Positions 17,007 through 25,347 of a DNA stretch of 28,859 nt are shown here, one piece after another (position 1 is the first letter of the stretch; the number at the start of each line of letters is the position of its first letter). A program made the position numbers and the translations under genes. The notes beneath the pieces were generated by a model, which saw only the letters and a list, made by a program, of their open reading frames with translations, had not been told where the DNA came from and made no database searches. Source of the DNA: RGDT01 sp964630925 (GTDB taxonomy: Bacteria; Planctomycetota; Planctomycetia; Gemmatales; Gemmataceae); contig CAZVZK010000134.1 in assembly GCA_964630925.1 (NCBI GenBank), positions 1 through 28,859 on the forward strand, in the 5' to 3' direction.

Positions 17007-20000
17007 ATGAAGTTGCCGGCCGCCGTCCGTCTGCTCACCACCTGCGTCGCCGTCGCGGCGCTGGCCACCTCCTCCCCCACACGCGCCCAGGAGAAGGCCG
17101 TCAGCACGCGGCCCACGCCGGCGTTGATCGCCAAACTCGCCAAGGCCTACGACGACGCCAAGGCCGACGCCGACAAGGCCGCCAAGCAGTTCTCCCCCGA
17201 GTGGCTCCCCCGCGCCGACATGTACGCCAAGCAGGCCGCCGCCGCCTCCAAGGCCGGCCGCCTCGTCGAGGCCCGCGACGGCTACCGCCGCGCCCTCTTC
17301 GCCCTCCCCACCCTCCCCGCCAAACTCCCCGACAACGTCACACGCATCCTCGGCGACGGCAAGCTCCGCCACGGCGGGCCCATCAACAGCGTCGCCTTCG
17401 ACAAGACCGGCTCCCGCCTCGTCACCGGCGGCGAGGACGGCGTCGTCCGCATCTGGGACGCCCTCACCGGCCGCCTCCTCCTCCACTACGGCGGACACAA
17501 GGACCCCGTCCGCGCCGTCGCCTTCTCCCCCGATGGCAAGTGGGTCGCCTCCGGCGGCGCCGACAAGCAGCTCCGCCTCTGGGAGGCCGAGGACGGCAAG
17601 GATGTCAAGCAGCTCGTCGGCCACACCGACGCCCTCGCCGGCCTGGCCTTCTCCCCCGACGGCAAGTTGCTCCTCGCCGGCGGCATGGACAAGATGGTCC
17701 GCCTCTACGAGATCGAGTCCGGCAACGCCAAACTCTCCCTCGCCGGCAACACCAACTTCGTCACCGCCGTCGCCTTCTCCCCCGACGGCAAGTGGATCGC
17801 CAGCGCCAGCCGCGACTCCCACGTCCGCATCTGGGAGGCCGAGAACGGCGCCGTCAAGGCCGGCATCAAGGCCTACGGCGACCGCGGCACGTCGCCCGGC
17901 GGCGCCCTCGCCGCCGTCTTCCACCCCGACAACCAGGGCGTCATCTGCGGCGGCACCGAGCCCAACGCCGCCAAACTCCTCTCCATCGCCGGCGGCGAGC
18001 GCCAGGCCTACGAGGGCCACTCCGGCCCGGTGACCAGCGTCGCCATCACCCCCGACGGCCGCACCGTCGCCACCGGCAGCAGCGACAGCACCGTCAAGCT
18101 CTTCGACGCCGGCACGGGCGTCGGCTACCGCACCCTGGCCGGCCACACCGAGGAGGTCCGCGCCCTCGCCTTCTCGCCCGACGGCACCCGCCTCGCCTCC
18201 GCCGGCGCCGACCACGTCGTCCGCCTCTGGGAGCTGGGCAGCAGCGAGCCCTCCAAGCTCCTCGGCGGCGAGAAGGGCGCCCACGACGGCAGCGTCTGGT
18301 CCGCCTCCTACAGCCCCGACGGCCTGCACGTCGTCACCGCCGGCCGCGACCGCCACGCCCGCATCTGGAACGTCTCCACCGGCGAGGAGGTCAAGGCCAT
18401 CAAGGCCCACGACGCCCCCGTGACCGCCGCCCTCTACAGCCCCAAGGGCGAGTACATCCTCACCTGCGGCGGCGACCGCGTCCTCAAACTCTGGGACGCC
18501 AAGGCCGGCACCGAGGTCCGCGCCTTCAAGGGCCACACGCTGCCCGTCACCTCCGCCGCCTTCAGCCACGACGGCAAACGCATCGTCAGCGGCGGCGCCG
18601 ACAAGCTCGTCAAGATCTGGGATGTGGAGACCGGCAAGGAGCTGCACTCCATCGAGGGCCACGAGCAGGTGGTGGCCGGCGTCGCCTGGTCCGACGACTC
18701 CAAACTGATCGCGTCCGCCGGCGGCGACCGCATGGTCCGCCTCTACGACGGCGAGTCCTACAAGGAGACCCGCTCGGTGCGCGACCACGCCGGCGCCGTC
18801 AGCGGCGTGGCCTTCGGCCCCGGCGGCGCGAAGATGGCCACGTGCGGCGCCGACAACACCGTCAAACTCTACGACCTCAAGGCCGGCGGCCCCCCGGCCA
18901 ACTTCACCGGCCACAAGCACGTCGTCTCCAGCGTGGCCATCAGCCCCAGCGGCAAGCAGATCGTCTCCGGCGGCGGCGACCAGGTCATCAAGCTGTGGGA
19001 CGCCGCCACCAAGCAGGAGCTGCACAGCTACCGAGGGCACCGCAACTGGGTCTCCAGCGTGGCGTTCTCCGCCGACGGCCATTACATCGTGTCGGCCAGC
19101 GTCGACAAGACCGCCCGCATCTTCGAGCTGGGCGTGCAGTCCGGCGGCGAGGGCCTCGGCCACAACCGCGAGGTCCGCTCCCTCTCCGTCAGCGACGACG
19201 GCAAGCTGTTGGCCTCCGGCGGCGGCGACGCCATCGTCCGCGTCTGGGAGATGGAGACCGGCAAGGAGCTGGCCGTCCTCAAGGGCCACGAGACGCCCGT
19301 GACGGCGGTCGCCTTCATGCCGGACAACCGCACCCTCGTCTCGGTGGCCGAGGACAAGGTCCTGAAGGTCTGGGACGTGAAGGACGCGAAGGAGAAGGCG
19401 TCGCTCAAGGACCAGGGGCCGTCGAGCGAGGTCCCGTGCCTGCAGCCGGCGGGCAAGGACAAGGTGCTGGCGTGGGCCGCGACGAACCTCATCGAGATCT
19501 ACGACACCGACAAGGGCAAGCAGTCGAGCGTGGTCAACGTCCAGTCGGGCGCGGAGAAGATCACCTCGCTCTGCTTCGCCGCCTCGGGGAAGAAGGCGGC
19601 GGTCGGCGGGACCGACGGCAAGGTCCGCGTCTTCGACGTGGAGGCGGCCAAGGGGGCCGGCGCCATCGAGATCAAGGCCTGCGACAAGGCGGTCAGCGAC
19701 ATGGCCCTGACGGCGGACGGCGCGACCCTGATCGTCAGCGACGCCGACGGCGAGATCACCATCTGGGACGTGGCCAAGCAGGCCAAGCAGCACACCCTGA
19801 AGGGCGCCCACGCCCAGCGGGTGATCGCCCTCGCGGTGAGCAAGGACGGCAAACGCGTGGCCACCGCCGGCATGGACAACGTCGTCAAGGTGTGGGACAT
19901 CGCCGCCGGCAAGGAGCTGCGTGCGTGGGACTACAAGGTGCCGTTCCAGAAGGAGAAGGCGTACGTCCTGAACCTGGCGTTCTCGCCGGACGGCAAGACC

Positions 20001-20051
20001 CTCTGCTCCGCGAACGGCGACTCGACGATCTGGCTGCTGGAGTGCCCGTGA
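17007..20051 (+). CDS. Secreted WD40 protein with 21 repeats
   Basis: 1014 residues. The ATG at 17007 follows GGAG and opens a signal peptide (KLPAAVRLLTTCVAVAALAT, cleavage likely after TRA at 27). Residues ~35-105 are helical and Lys/Ala-rich, with a tetratricopeptide-like segment (RLVEARDGYRRALFALP). From ~120 to the end I count 21 WD-type units, typically V-AVAFSPDGK--ASGG-D--VRLWD. Units 5 and 17 are degenerate and unit 21 ends in TIWLLECP at the C-terminus. Twenty-one equals three seven-bladed propellers. The protein is a probable extracytoplasmic scaffold, with no catalytic domain visible. Planctomycete WD40 proteins of this type often lack a known role. The coiled-coil gene starts 24 bp after its stop and is likely co-transcribed. 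Confidence 0.95.
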   Translation: MKLPAAVRLLTTCVAVAALATSSPTRAQEKAVSTRPTPALIAKLAKAYDDAKADADKAAKQFSPEWLPRADMYAKQAAAASKAGRLVEARDGYRRALFALPTLPAKLPDNVTRILGDGKLRHGGPINSVAFDKTGSRLVTGGEDGVVRIWDALTGRLLLHYGGHKDPVRAVAFSPDGKWVASGGADKQLRLWEAEDGKDVKQLVGHTDALAGLAFSPDGKLLLAGGMDKMVRLYEIESGNAKLSLAGNTNFVTAVAFSPDGKWIASASRDSHVRIWEAENGAVKAGIKAYGDRGTSPGGALAAVFHPDNQGVICGGTEPNAAKLLSIAGGERQAYEGHSGPVTSVAITPDGRTVATGSSDSTVKLFDAGTGVGYRTLAGHTEEVRALAFSPDGTRLASAGADHVVRLWELGSSEPSKLLGGEKGAHDGSVWSASYSPDGLHVVTAGRDRHARIWNVSTGEEVKAIKAHDAPVTAALYSPKGEYILTCGGDRVLKLWDAKAGTEVRAFKGHTLPVTSAAFSHDGKRIVSGGADKLVKIWDVETGKELHSIEGHEQVVAGVAWSDDSKLIASAGGDRMVRLYDGESYKETRSVRDHAGAVSGVAFGPGGAKMATCGADNTVKLYDLKAGGPPANFTGHKHVVSSVAISPSGKQIVSGGGDQVIKLWDAATKQELHSYRGHRNWVSSVAFSADGHYIVSASVDKTARIFELGVQSGGEGLGHNREVRSLSVSDDGKLLASGGGDAIVRVWEMETGKELAVLKGHETPVTAVAFMPDNRTLVSVAEDKVLKVWDVKDAKEKASLKDQGPSSEVPCLQPAGKDKVLAWAATNLIEIYDTDKGKQSSVVNVQSGAEKITSLCFAASGKKAAVGGTDGKVRVFDVEAAKGAGAIEIKACDKAVSDMALTADGATLIVSDADGEITIWDVAKQAKQHTLKGAHAQRVIALAVSKDGKRVATAGMDNVVKVWDIAAGKELRAWDYKVPFQKEKAYVLNLAFSPDGKTLCSANGDSTIWLLECP

Positions 20052-20075
20052 GGACCGGACAGGAGGGCCGGAGCG

Positions 20076-20576
20076 ATGATCACGTTGAGCGTCCTGGCGT
20101 TGTTGGGCGGCACGGCGGATGACGTCGAGCTGATCAAGGAGGAGATGGCCGCCATCCGCAAGGGGCTGGTCTCCGTGCGGATGGAGCTGCGGAAGGCGCA
20201 GGCCCTCAAGGCCCCCGGGGGCAAGGCCGAGGAGGCCACGGCCGATACGCCGGCCTTCCGCGCCTACCTGGAGAAGGACGCCCGCCTCAGGGAGATCGCC
20301 GGGGAGCAGGACGACCTCCGCGTTCGCATCGAGCAGACCAGGGCGGCCTTCACGGCTGGGGACCCCAAGGCCGCCAGGCTCATCGACGAGGCCAGCCGCC
20401 GCCTGGACACGCTCGTCAAGGCCCGCAAGGAGCGCCAGTCCGATTTGCTCGCGGCCTTCCGCAAGGCCGCCGCCGCCGACTTCTCCCAGCGCGAGGCCTA
20501 CATGACCCGCCTCCAGGCCATCCTCGAGAGGGACCTCGAAGGCCTGCGCGACAAGCTGAAGAAGGCGGGCAGGTGA
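20076..20576 (+). CDS. Coiled-coil hypothetical protein
   Basis: 166 residues, ATG preceded by GGAGGGCCGGAG. A short hydrophobic N-terminus (MITLSVLALLGG) could be a weak export signal or may simply pack. The rest is almost entirely charged helix with heptad-like spacing: DVELIKEEMAAIRKGLVSVR, then LREIAGEQDDLRVRIEQTRA, then LERDLEGLRDKLKKAG. No family recognised. Its position 24 bp after the 21-blade WD40 gene suggests an operon and possibly a physical partner of that scaffold (inference). Confidence 0.83.
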   Translation: MITLSVLALLGGTADDVELIKEEMAAIRKGLVSVRMELRKAQALKAPGGKAEEATADTPAFRAYLEKDARLREIAGEQDDLRVRIEQTRAAFTAGDPKAARLIDEASRRLDTLVKARKERQSDLLAAFRKAAAADFSQREAYMTRLQAILERDLEGLRDKLKKAGR

Positions 20577-20656
20577 CCGTCCCTGGAACCAACGGGGCAC
20601 CCGCGCCGTCCTAGACCTGACCCTCCATTCACCGGACAATACGGAGCGAAGACACG

Positions 20657-21373
20657 ATGAAGCGTATCCTGGCACTGGCCCTGGGCGTGGGGCTGTTGGG
20701 GGTGGCGGCACCCACCCTGGCGGCGCCCTCCGCGAAGGAGAAGGCCGTCAAGAAGGCGTTGCAGGAGCTGCACGAGTTCGTCGGCGGCTGGAAGGGCACC
20801 GGCGGCCCGAAGCTCAACCCCGCCAAGGGCGCCCCCTTCTGGGAGGAGCAGGTCAACTGGGGCTGGAAGTTCAAGGGCGACGACTGCTGGATGGTGGTCG
20901 AGTTCAAGGGCGGAAAGTTCCTGTCGAAGGCCGACCTCAAGTACGACCCGGATAAGAAGAAGTTCACCCTCATCGGCACGCCCGTCAAGGGCAAGGACCC
21001 GATCACCTTCGTGGGCACCTTCAGCGACGACAAGCTGCTGCTCGAGCGCACCGACCCCGACACGAAGGAGACGCAGCGCTTCCGCATCAACACGGCGGCG
21101 GAGGGCATCCGCCTCATCTACCAGGTGGACCGCAAGGCCGAGGGCGGCACGCTGTGGAAGCCGGAGTTCGCCATCCAGACGACGAAGCTGGGCGAGAGCC
21201 TGGCCAAGACGGAGAAGGGTCCCGAGTGCGTCGTGTCCGGCGGACGCGGCACGACGGCGGTGAGCTACATGGGCGAGTCGTTCTACGTCTGCTGCTCCGG
21301 CTGCGCCGATGCGTTCCGCGAGAACCCGAAGAAGTACGTCGACGAGTTCAAGGCCAAGAAGAAGAAGAAGTGA
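20657..21373 (+). CDS. Secreted DUF1579-like protein with C-terminal YHS metal-binding domain
   Basis: 238 residues, ATG 12 nt after a GGAG. A signal peptide covers residues 1-23 (KRILALALGVGLLGVAAPTL, then AA). Residues ~36-175 are a beta-rich, lipocalin-like region resembling DUF1579-type domains (HEFVGGWKGTGG, then DDCWMVVEFKGGKFLSKADL, then TFVGTFSDDKLLLER). Residues ~188-231 match a YHS domain: C191 in PECVVSGG, then GESFYVCCSGCADAFRENP with C213 and C216, then KKY. YHS domains bind metal ions through such Cys residues (known). The Lys-rich end (KAKKKKK) is a terminal tail. An extracytoplasmic metal-handling role is inferred. The gene is 80 bp after the coiled-coil gene. Confidence 0.85.
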   Translation: MKRILALALGVGLLGVAAPTLAAPSAKEKAVKKALQELHEFVGGWKGTGGPKLNPAKGAPFWEEQVNWGWKFKGDDCWMVVEFKGGKFLSKADLKYDPDKKKFTLIGTPVKGKDPITFVGTFSDDKLLLERTDPDTKETQRFRINTAAEGIRLIYQVDRKAEGGTLWKPEFAIQTTKLGESLAKTEKGPECVVSGGRGTTAVSYMGESFYVCCSGCADAFRENPKKYVDEFKAKKKKK

Positions 21374-21384
21374 GCGCCGATCGC

Positions 21385-21462
21385 CGTAGAGCACGCATCC
21401 CGCGTGCTCCTCGCCGTGGGCAGGCGTGCTCCTCGGCGAGCACGCTGGAAGCGTGCTCTACG
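21385..21462. repeat. Palindromic element with GTAGAGCACGC ends
   Basis: A 12-bp perfect terminal inverted repeat, CGTAGAGCACGC (21385-21396) with GCGTGCTCTACG (21451-21462). Inside it lies a second hairpin, GCGTGCTC (21424-21431) with GAGCACGC (21438-21445), and one extra GCGTGCTC at 21402-21409. Four iterations of the GCGTGCTC motif in 78 bp, right after a stop codon, resemble a small non-autonomous repeat (MITE/REP-like). It could also act as a terminator-like structure. Confidence 0.8.
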
Positions 21463-21481
21463 CCAGGCGCGATTCTTCGCC

Positions 21482-21510
21482 TTCCCCCGTCGGGCGGGAT
21501 GTGCTAGATT
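21482..21510 (+). promoter_or_regulatory. Candidate promoter for DUF1571 gene
   Basis: Extended -10 TGCTAGATT (TAGATT at 21505-21510) with TTCCCC 17 nt upstream (21482-21487). It lies 42 nt before the ATG at 21553 and just downstream of the palindromic element, so the DUF1571 gene is probably transcribed independently. Confidence 0.42.
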
Positions 21511-21552
21511 CCCGCGCGACGGGCGAAGGACCGCCCGCCGGGGCCGGAAGGG

Positions 21553-22464
21553 ATGCCCATGCACAGTAGGATGTCGGTGTGTGGATACGCCACGGCGCTG
21601 GCCGTCGCACTCGGGGCGTGGGCGGTGAACGGCGCGCCCCCGGAGATCCCGCTCGTCCCGGTGCCCCCCCCGCCGCTCGGCGTCCCGGAGAAGGCGGACA
21701 AGGCGGGCAAGGTGGTGCCCGTCGCCGCGGCGATCCCGGCGCCGCTGCCCGGCCAGCCGGTGAAGACCCCGCGTGACCTGCTCAAGGCGGCGCAGGCGCG
21801 GCTGCCCGAGCTGGACTCGTACATCGTCCGCATGGCGCGGCGCGAGGTCATCGGCGGCAAGGCGATGCCGGAGGAGGTCATGCTCTTCCGCTTCCGCGCC
21901 AGGCCGTGGAGCGTCTACTTCAAGTGGCTGGGCAAGGAGGGCAAGGGCCGCGAGGTCGTCTTCGTCAAGGGGCAGCACGGCGATAAGATCCACAGCCTCC
22001 TGGCCGCCGGGGACGTGCCGTTCCTCCCGGTGAAGCGCATGTCGCTGTCGCCGGACAACGCGCTCGTCAAGGGCGCCGCCCGGCACCCCATCTCCGAGGC
22101 GGGCATCGCCGCGTGCATCTCCCGCATGGAGCGGCTGCTGAACGACGTGCAGGCGCGCGGCGACAAGGCCGGCCGGCTGGCCGTGCTCGGGCCGATGCAG
22201 CGTCCGGAGTTCGACAAGCCGGTGCTGGCCCTGGAACACACCATCCCGCCGAAGGAGGACGAGACCCTGCCGCTGGGGGGCAAGCGGACGTACTACTTCG
22301 ACCCCGACACGAACCTCCCCATGCTCGTGACGGCGGAGGACGAGAAGGGCCGCGAGGCCGAGTATTACCGCTCCGACCGGCTGCTGACGGACGTGAAGCT
22401 AGACGACGCCGACTTCGACCCCGACCGCCTGTGGGGCCGGCCCGAGGCGCGGGCCAGCCGCTGA
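21553..22464 (+). CDS. Secreted DUF1571 protein
   Basis: 303 residues, ATG preceded by GGAAGGG. A signal peptide spans residues 1-28 (GYATALAVALGAWAVNGA), followed by a Pro-rich linker to ~65. From ~70 to the end it matches DUF1571, a family frequent in planctomycetes and proposed to have a LolA-like fold (recollection): ELDSYIVRMARREVIGGKAM, then FRFRARPWSVYFKWLG, then HGDKIHSLLAAGD, ending KRTYYFDPDTNLPMLV and LDDADFDPDRLW. Function is uncharacterised; an envelope-lipid or lipoprotein-handling role is speculative. It converges with the DUF2157 fusion gene with 3 bp between stop codons. Confidence 0.9.
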   Translation: MPMHSRMSVCGYATALAVALGAWAVNGAPPEIPLVPVPPPPLGVPEKADKAGKVVPVAAAIPAPLPGQPVKTPRDLLKAAQARLPELDSYIVRMARREVIGGKAMPEEVMLFRFRARPWSVYFKWLGKEGKGREVVFVKGQHGDKIHSLLAAGDVPFLPVKRMSLSPDNALVKGAARHPISEAGIAACISRMERLLNDVQARGDKAGRLAVLGPMQRPEFDKPVLALEHTIPPKEDETLPLGGKRTYYFDPDTNLPMLVTAEDEKGREAEYYRSDRLLTDVKLDDADFDPDRLWGRPEARASR

Positions 22465-22467
22465 GCG

Positions 22468-24420
22468 TCACTCCTCGATCAGGCGTTTGATCTTCGCCCG
22501 GCCCCACGGCGAGATGACGATCTCCACCGACAGGTTGCCCCTGTTGCGCAGACGCTCCAGGTCCAGGCCCCTGCCCTCCTGCACGAAGTACTGCTCGATC
22601 CCGAAGCTCAGGCCGGCGGGCCCGCCGTAGTCGCCGACGATGTAGACGCCACCCTTCGGCCTGGCGTGGCTGGCCCGCACGGCCCGCCAGTGCCTTCCGT
22701 CCGCCTCCGGCTCCAGGGTGACATAGACACCCCTCGGCTGGCCGGGGATGCCCCACATCTCCCCCCGATCCTCGTCCTCGACACGCATGTTCGTGAAGTC
22801 GTAGGCGAGGACGACGTAGTCCCCCCGGAAGAAGTCACGCGGATCGACGGGGCGCGTCCGCACCACCACCGTGCGCCCGAGCAGGAATGGCAGCGACTCG
22901 TAACCGATCATCGCCACGAGCAGGGCCACCTGGCACGCCGCCGTCACCGCCAGCGCCCTGCCCGTCAGCCCGCCGAAGTAGGCGGCGAGGCCCTCGACCC
23001 ACGCCGGCGCCCGCCACGGGTGGATCTGCACGCGCGGCGTGTCGATGTCCTCCTGGTGCTTCGAGACGCGCCCCCAGAAGCGGGCGATGATGAACAGGGC
23101 CAGCCCGCACAGGGCGAAGATGGCCGCCGCCGCCAGCATGCCGCCCGCCCCCTGGAAGAGGTCGATGTAGCGGGCGATAGCCCAGACGAGGAAGTACAGC
23201 ACCCCCGCGCCGAAGGGCCGGACACGCTCGTCGCGGGCGCCGACGTTGATGAGGTAGACGGCCAGGCCGATCATGGCGGCGTTGGCGGCGAAGGTCGGCA
23301 GCAGCGCCGCCGTATCGGGCGAGAGGAGGCCGACGGTCAGGGCGCCGACGAGCATGAGGGCGAAGAGGGCTGCGGGGAAGGCGGCGCGGCGGAAGGCGCC
23401 CCGGCGGGCGACGCGCCCCAGCACCCAGCCCGCGACGGCGGCGAGACAGAGGAAGGCGAACGCGGCGGTGCCGACGAAGCGGTAGTGCAGGTAGCCGTCG
23501 TGTGAGGCGATGAAGCGGGCGATCTCCGCCCAGAAATACCAGGACGACATGGGGATGAGGATGCCGGCGGTGATCAGCGTGCCCCACAGGCGGTAGGGGA
23601 TGGCCATGGCGTCCCCCTCGTCGTGGGCCTCAGCCATCAGCAGCAGCAGGGCGCCGATGGACCCGACCCAGAAGATGATGAACGGCCCGAGGCCGAACAT
23701 CCACACCAGGGCCTGGGCGACCACCCAGAGGGTGAGGACGGCGACGTACAGGCCGACGGCCACGGGCGAGCCCCTGCGGTAGCCCCAGACGAGGCCGGGC
23801 AGCGCGAGCAGCGGCAGGCCCCAGGCCCCGTTGGGCAGCCAGCCCCAGCCGAAGAGCCACCACGGCGGGACGGTGAGGAAGCCGAAGATCTCCATGCCGG
23901 CCCAGACGGTGATGAGGACGGCGTAGAGGAGGTGCAGCAGCAGCGAGTCGAGGAGGAGGGCGAAGGGGAGGACGCCGACGGCCCACCACCAGACGCCGTC
24001 GGGGTAATGGGCGTCGAGGTTGTAGACCTGGGCGACCAGCCAGATGCCGCACCCGTAGAACAGGCAGCCGAGGAAGGATACGACCTCCGACAGGCGAGGG
24101 GCTGACGCCCGCATGGCGAGGCCGACGGCGTGCGTGCCGGCGACGACAGCGAGGACGGTCACGAGTTTGACGGAGGCGGGCATGGCCTCCCAGTTAAAGC
24201 CGATGAGGAGGAGGGCGGCGAGGCCGAAGAGGAGGGCGCCCATGCCGGAGAGGGCGAAGGAGACGAGGGAGCGTCCGCGCCGGCCGGCCTCCTCCTCGCC
24301 CTCGTAGAGGGCGAGGATGCCGGCCGCCTGCTCGGGGGCGACGAGGCCGGCGGCCTGCCAGGAGGGGAGGGCGTCGCGGAGCCAGCGACGCACGGCGTTG
24401 GGGAGCGGCTGACGGTCCAT
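22468..24420 (-). CDS. DUF2157-GDYXXLXY membrane fusion protein
   Basis: 650 residues; the ribosome site is weak (GGAG 12 nt upstream). Residues ~8-150 match DUF2157 (WLRDALPSWQAAGLVAPEQA, then LLFGLAALLLIGFNWEAMPA). Many hydrophobic segments to ~525 indicate roughly 12 or more membrane helices. After the last helix (ALLVAMIGYESLPFLLGRTV), residues ~515-650 form the GDYXXLXY domain, with the eponymous GDYVVLAY at 533-540 and closing NLSVEIVISPWGRAKIKRL. The two domains are often adjacent genes, and here they are one polypeptide. Both are uncharacterised; an integral membrane protein with an extracytoplasmic beta domain is the safest description. Confidence 0.92.
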   Translation of the reverse strand: MDRQPLPNAVRRWLRDALPSWQAAGLVAPEQAAGILALYEGEEEAGRRGRSLVSFALSGMGALLFGLAALLLIGFNWEAMPASVKLVTVLAVVAGTHAVGLAMRASAPRLSEVVSFLGCLFYGCGIWLVAQVYNLDAHYPDGVWWWAVGVLPFALLLDSLLLHLLYAVLITVWAGMEIFGFLTVPPWWLFGWGWLPNGAWGLPLLALPGLVWGYRRGSPVAVGLYVAVLTLWVVAQALVWMFGLGPFIIFWVGSIGALLLLMAEAHDEGDAMAIPYRLWGTLITAGILIPMSSWYFWAEIARFIASHDGYLHYRFVGTAAFAFLCLAAVAGWVLGRVARRGAFRRAAFPAALFALMLVGALTVGLLSPDTAALLPTFAANAAMIGLAVYLINVGARDERVRPFGAGVLYFLVWAIARYIDLFQGAGGMLAAAAIFALCGLALFIIARFWGRVSKHQEDIDTPRVQIHPWRAPAWVEGLAAYFGGLTGRALAVTAACQVALLVAMIGYESLPFLLGRTVVVRTRPVDPRDFFRGDYVVLAYDFTNMRVEDEDRGEMWGIPGQPRGVYVTLEPEADGRHWRAVRASHARPKGGVYIVGDYGGPAGLSFGIEQYFVQEGRGLDLERLRNRGNLSVEIVISPWGRAKIKRLIEE

Positions 24421-24672
24421 GAGAGGCGGGTTCTCCGAAGGGGCGTCATGCGAGGGGCACGGCGTGGACCGTGGGCGTCACGCCACGGCCGCCGGATGCC
24501 GTACAAGGCGTCTTCACAGACTCAACGTGCCCGAGGCCGGGAAAGGACAACTCTCGCCGGGCCCGGCAGCCGGGAGATCGTCTGGTTTCTTTGTCTGGTC
24601 ACGTCGGTGAGCTCCGTTGTGGAGGGTAGAAGGCCGTGGGACACCCTCCGGCCGCCCTCGGGAGCTTGAACG

Positions 24673-25332
24673 ATGCTCGACCGCAAGCCGAAGCTCGAGA
24701 CGCTGGAAGACAGGACCGCCCCGGCCGTGCTCAAGGCGTTGGCGATCCAGACGGCGCCGGCCGCGGTGCAGGCCGCCACCCGGGTGATCCCGCCCCAGGT
24801 GGCGATCATCCAGCAGACGACGTTCAAGACGCCCACGCCGGTGAAGTCGGCCCCGGCCCCGATCCAGGCGGCCGCGGTGAAGGTCCCGACGAGCAAGGCC
24901 GATGCTTCGACGCAGCGGGCCACCCCGCCGGCCGCGCCGCCGGCCCCGCCGGCCCCGACAACGGACGACACGGACTCCGTCCAGGTGCCGCCCAGGCCCA
25001 CCGAGACGGCGCCCAAGGAGGAGGACGACGGTGACAGCTTCGTGGATACGGCGAGCGGCCAGGGGGGTGGCACTCAGGAAGGGGGGCAGCAGGACACCAA
25101 CGGTGGCGACGAGAACAACGGCGACAGCAGCGACGGCGACAGCAGCGACGGCGACAGCAGCGACGACGAGAGCGAGGACGATGTGGTGGTGGAGACGCCG
25201 CCCGCGCCGGTGCCGAACGCATCCGGCCCAGCCGGCCCGCCGTCCCGTGGCCACATCCTCGACGGCGACGCTTTGCGTGTGGGGGCCGTCCGCGATCTCG
25301 TGTTCATGACGCCGCTGCGTGTCATGCGGTGA
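24673..25332 (+). CDS. Small acidic protein with planctomycete LEDR-type N-terminus
   Basis: 219 residues, GGGAG 10 nt upstream of the ATG. The start (LDRKPKLETLEDRTAPA) matches the planctomycete extracellular signature, an R/K-x-LExLExR motif ending in Ala-Pro-Ala instead of a classical hydrophobic signal. The remainder is low complexity: Ala/Pro-rich to ~115, then a polar-acidic stretch with three perfect GDSSD copies, then Pro-rich and a C-terminal GHILDGDALRVGAVRDLVFM. Members with this signature are usually large cell-surface proteins; here almost nothing but the signal and a disordered acidic linker remains. It may be a remnant, or a small surface or cation-binding protein (inference). 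It converges with the DUF1501 gene, with a 15-bp gap. Confidence 0.8.
   Translation: MLDRKPKLETLEDRTAPAVLKALAIQTAPAAVQAATRVIPPQVAIIQQTTFKTPTPVKSAPAPIQAAAVKVPTSKADASTQRATPPAAPPAPPAPTTDDTDSVQVPPRPTETAPKEEDDGDSFVDTASGQGGGTQEGGQQDTNGGDENNGDSSDGDSSDGDSSDDESEDDVVVETPPAPVPNASGPAGPPSRGHILDGDALRVGAVRDLVFMTPLRVMR
25120..25164 (+). repeat. Three tandem 15-nt coding repeats
   Basis: GGCGACAGCAGCGAC occurs three times without change (25120-25134, 25135-25149, 25150-25164), encoding GDSSD x3 in the acidic stretch of the LEDR protein. Exact nucleotide identity suggests recent slippage and probable length variation between strains. Confidence 0.9.
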
Positions 25333-25347
25333 CCAACGGACGGGCGA

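Noticed and set aside
16968..20711. A 1247-codon open frame on the minus strand opposite the WD40 gene
   Set aside because: It is the antisense of a repetitive GC-rich gene, rich in Gly/Ala/Val/Asp with no family resemblance. The plus-strand frame has clear WD units, a signal peptide and a promoter.
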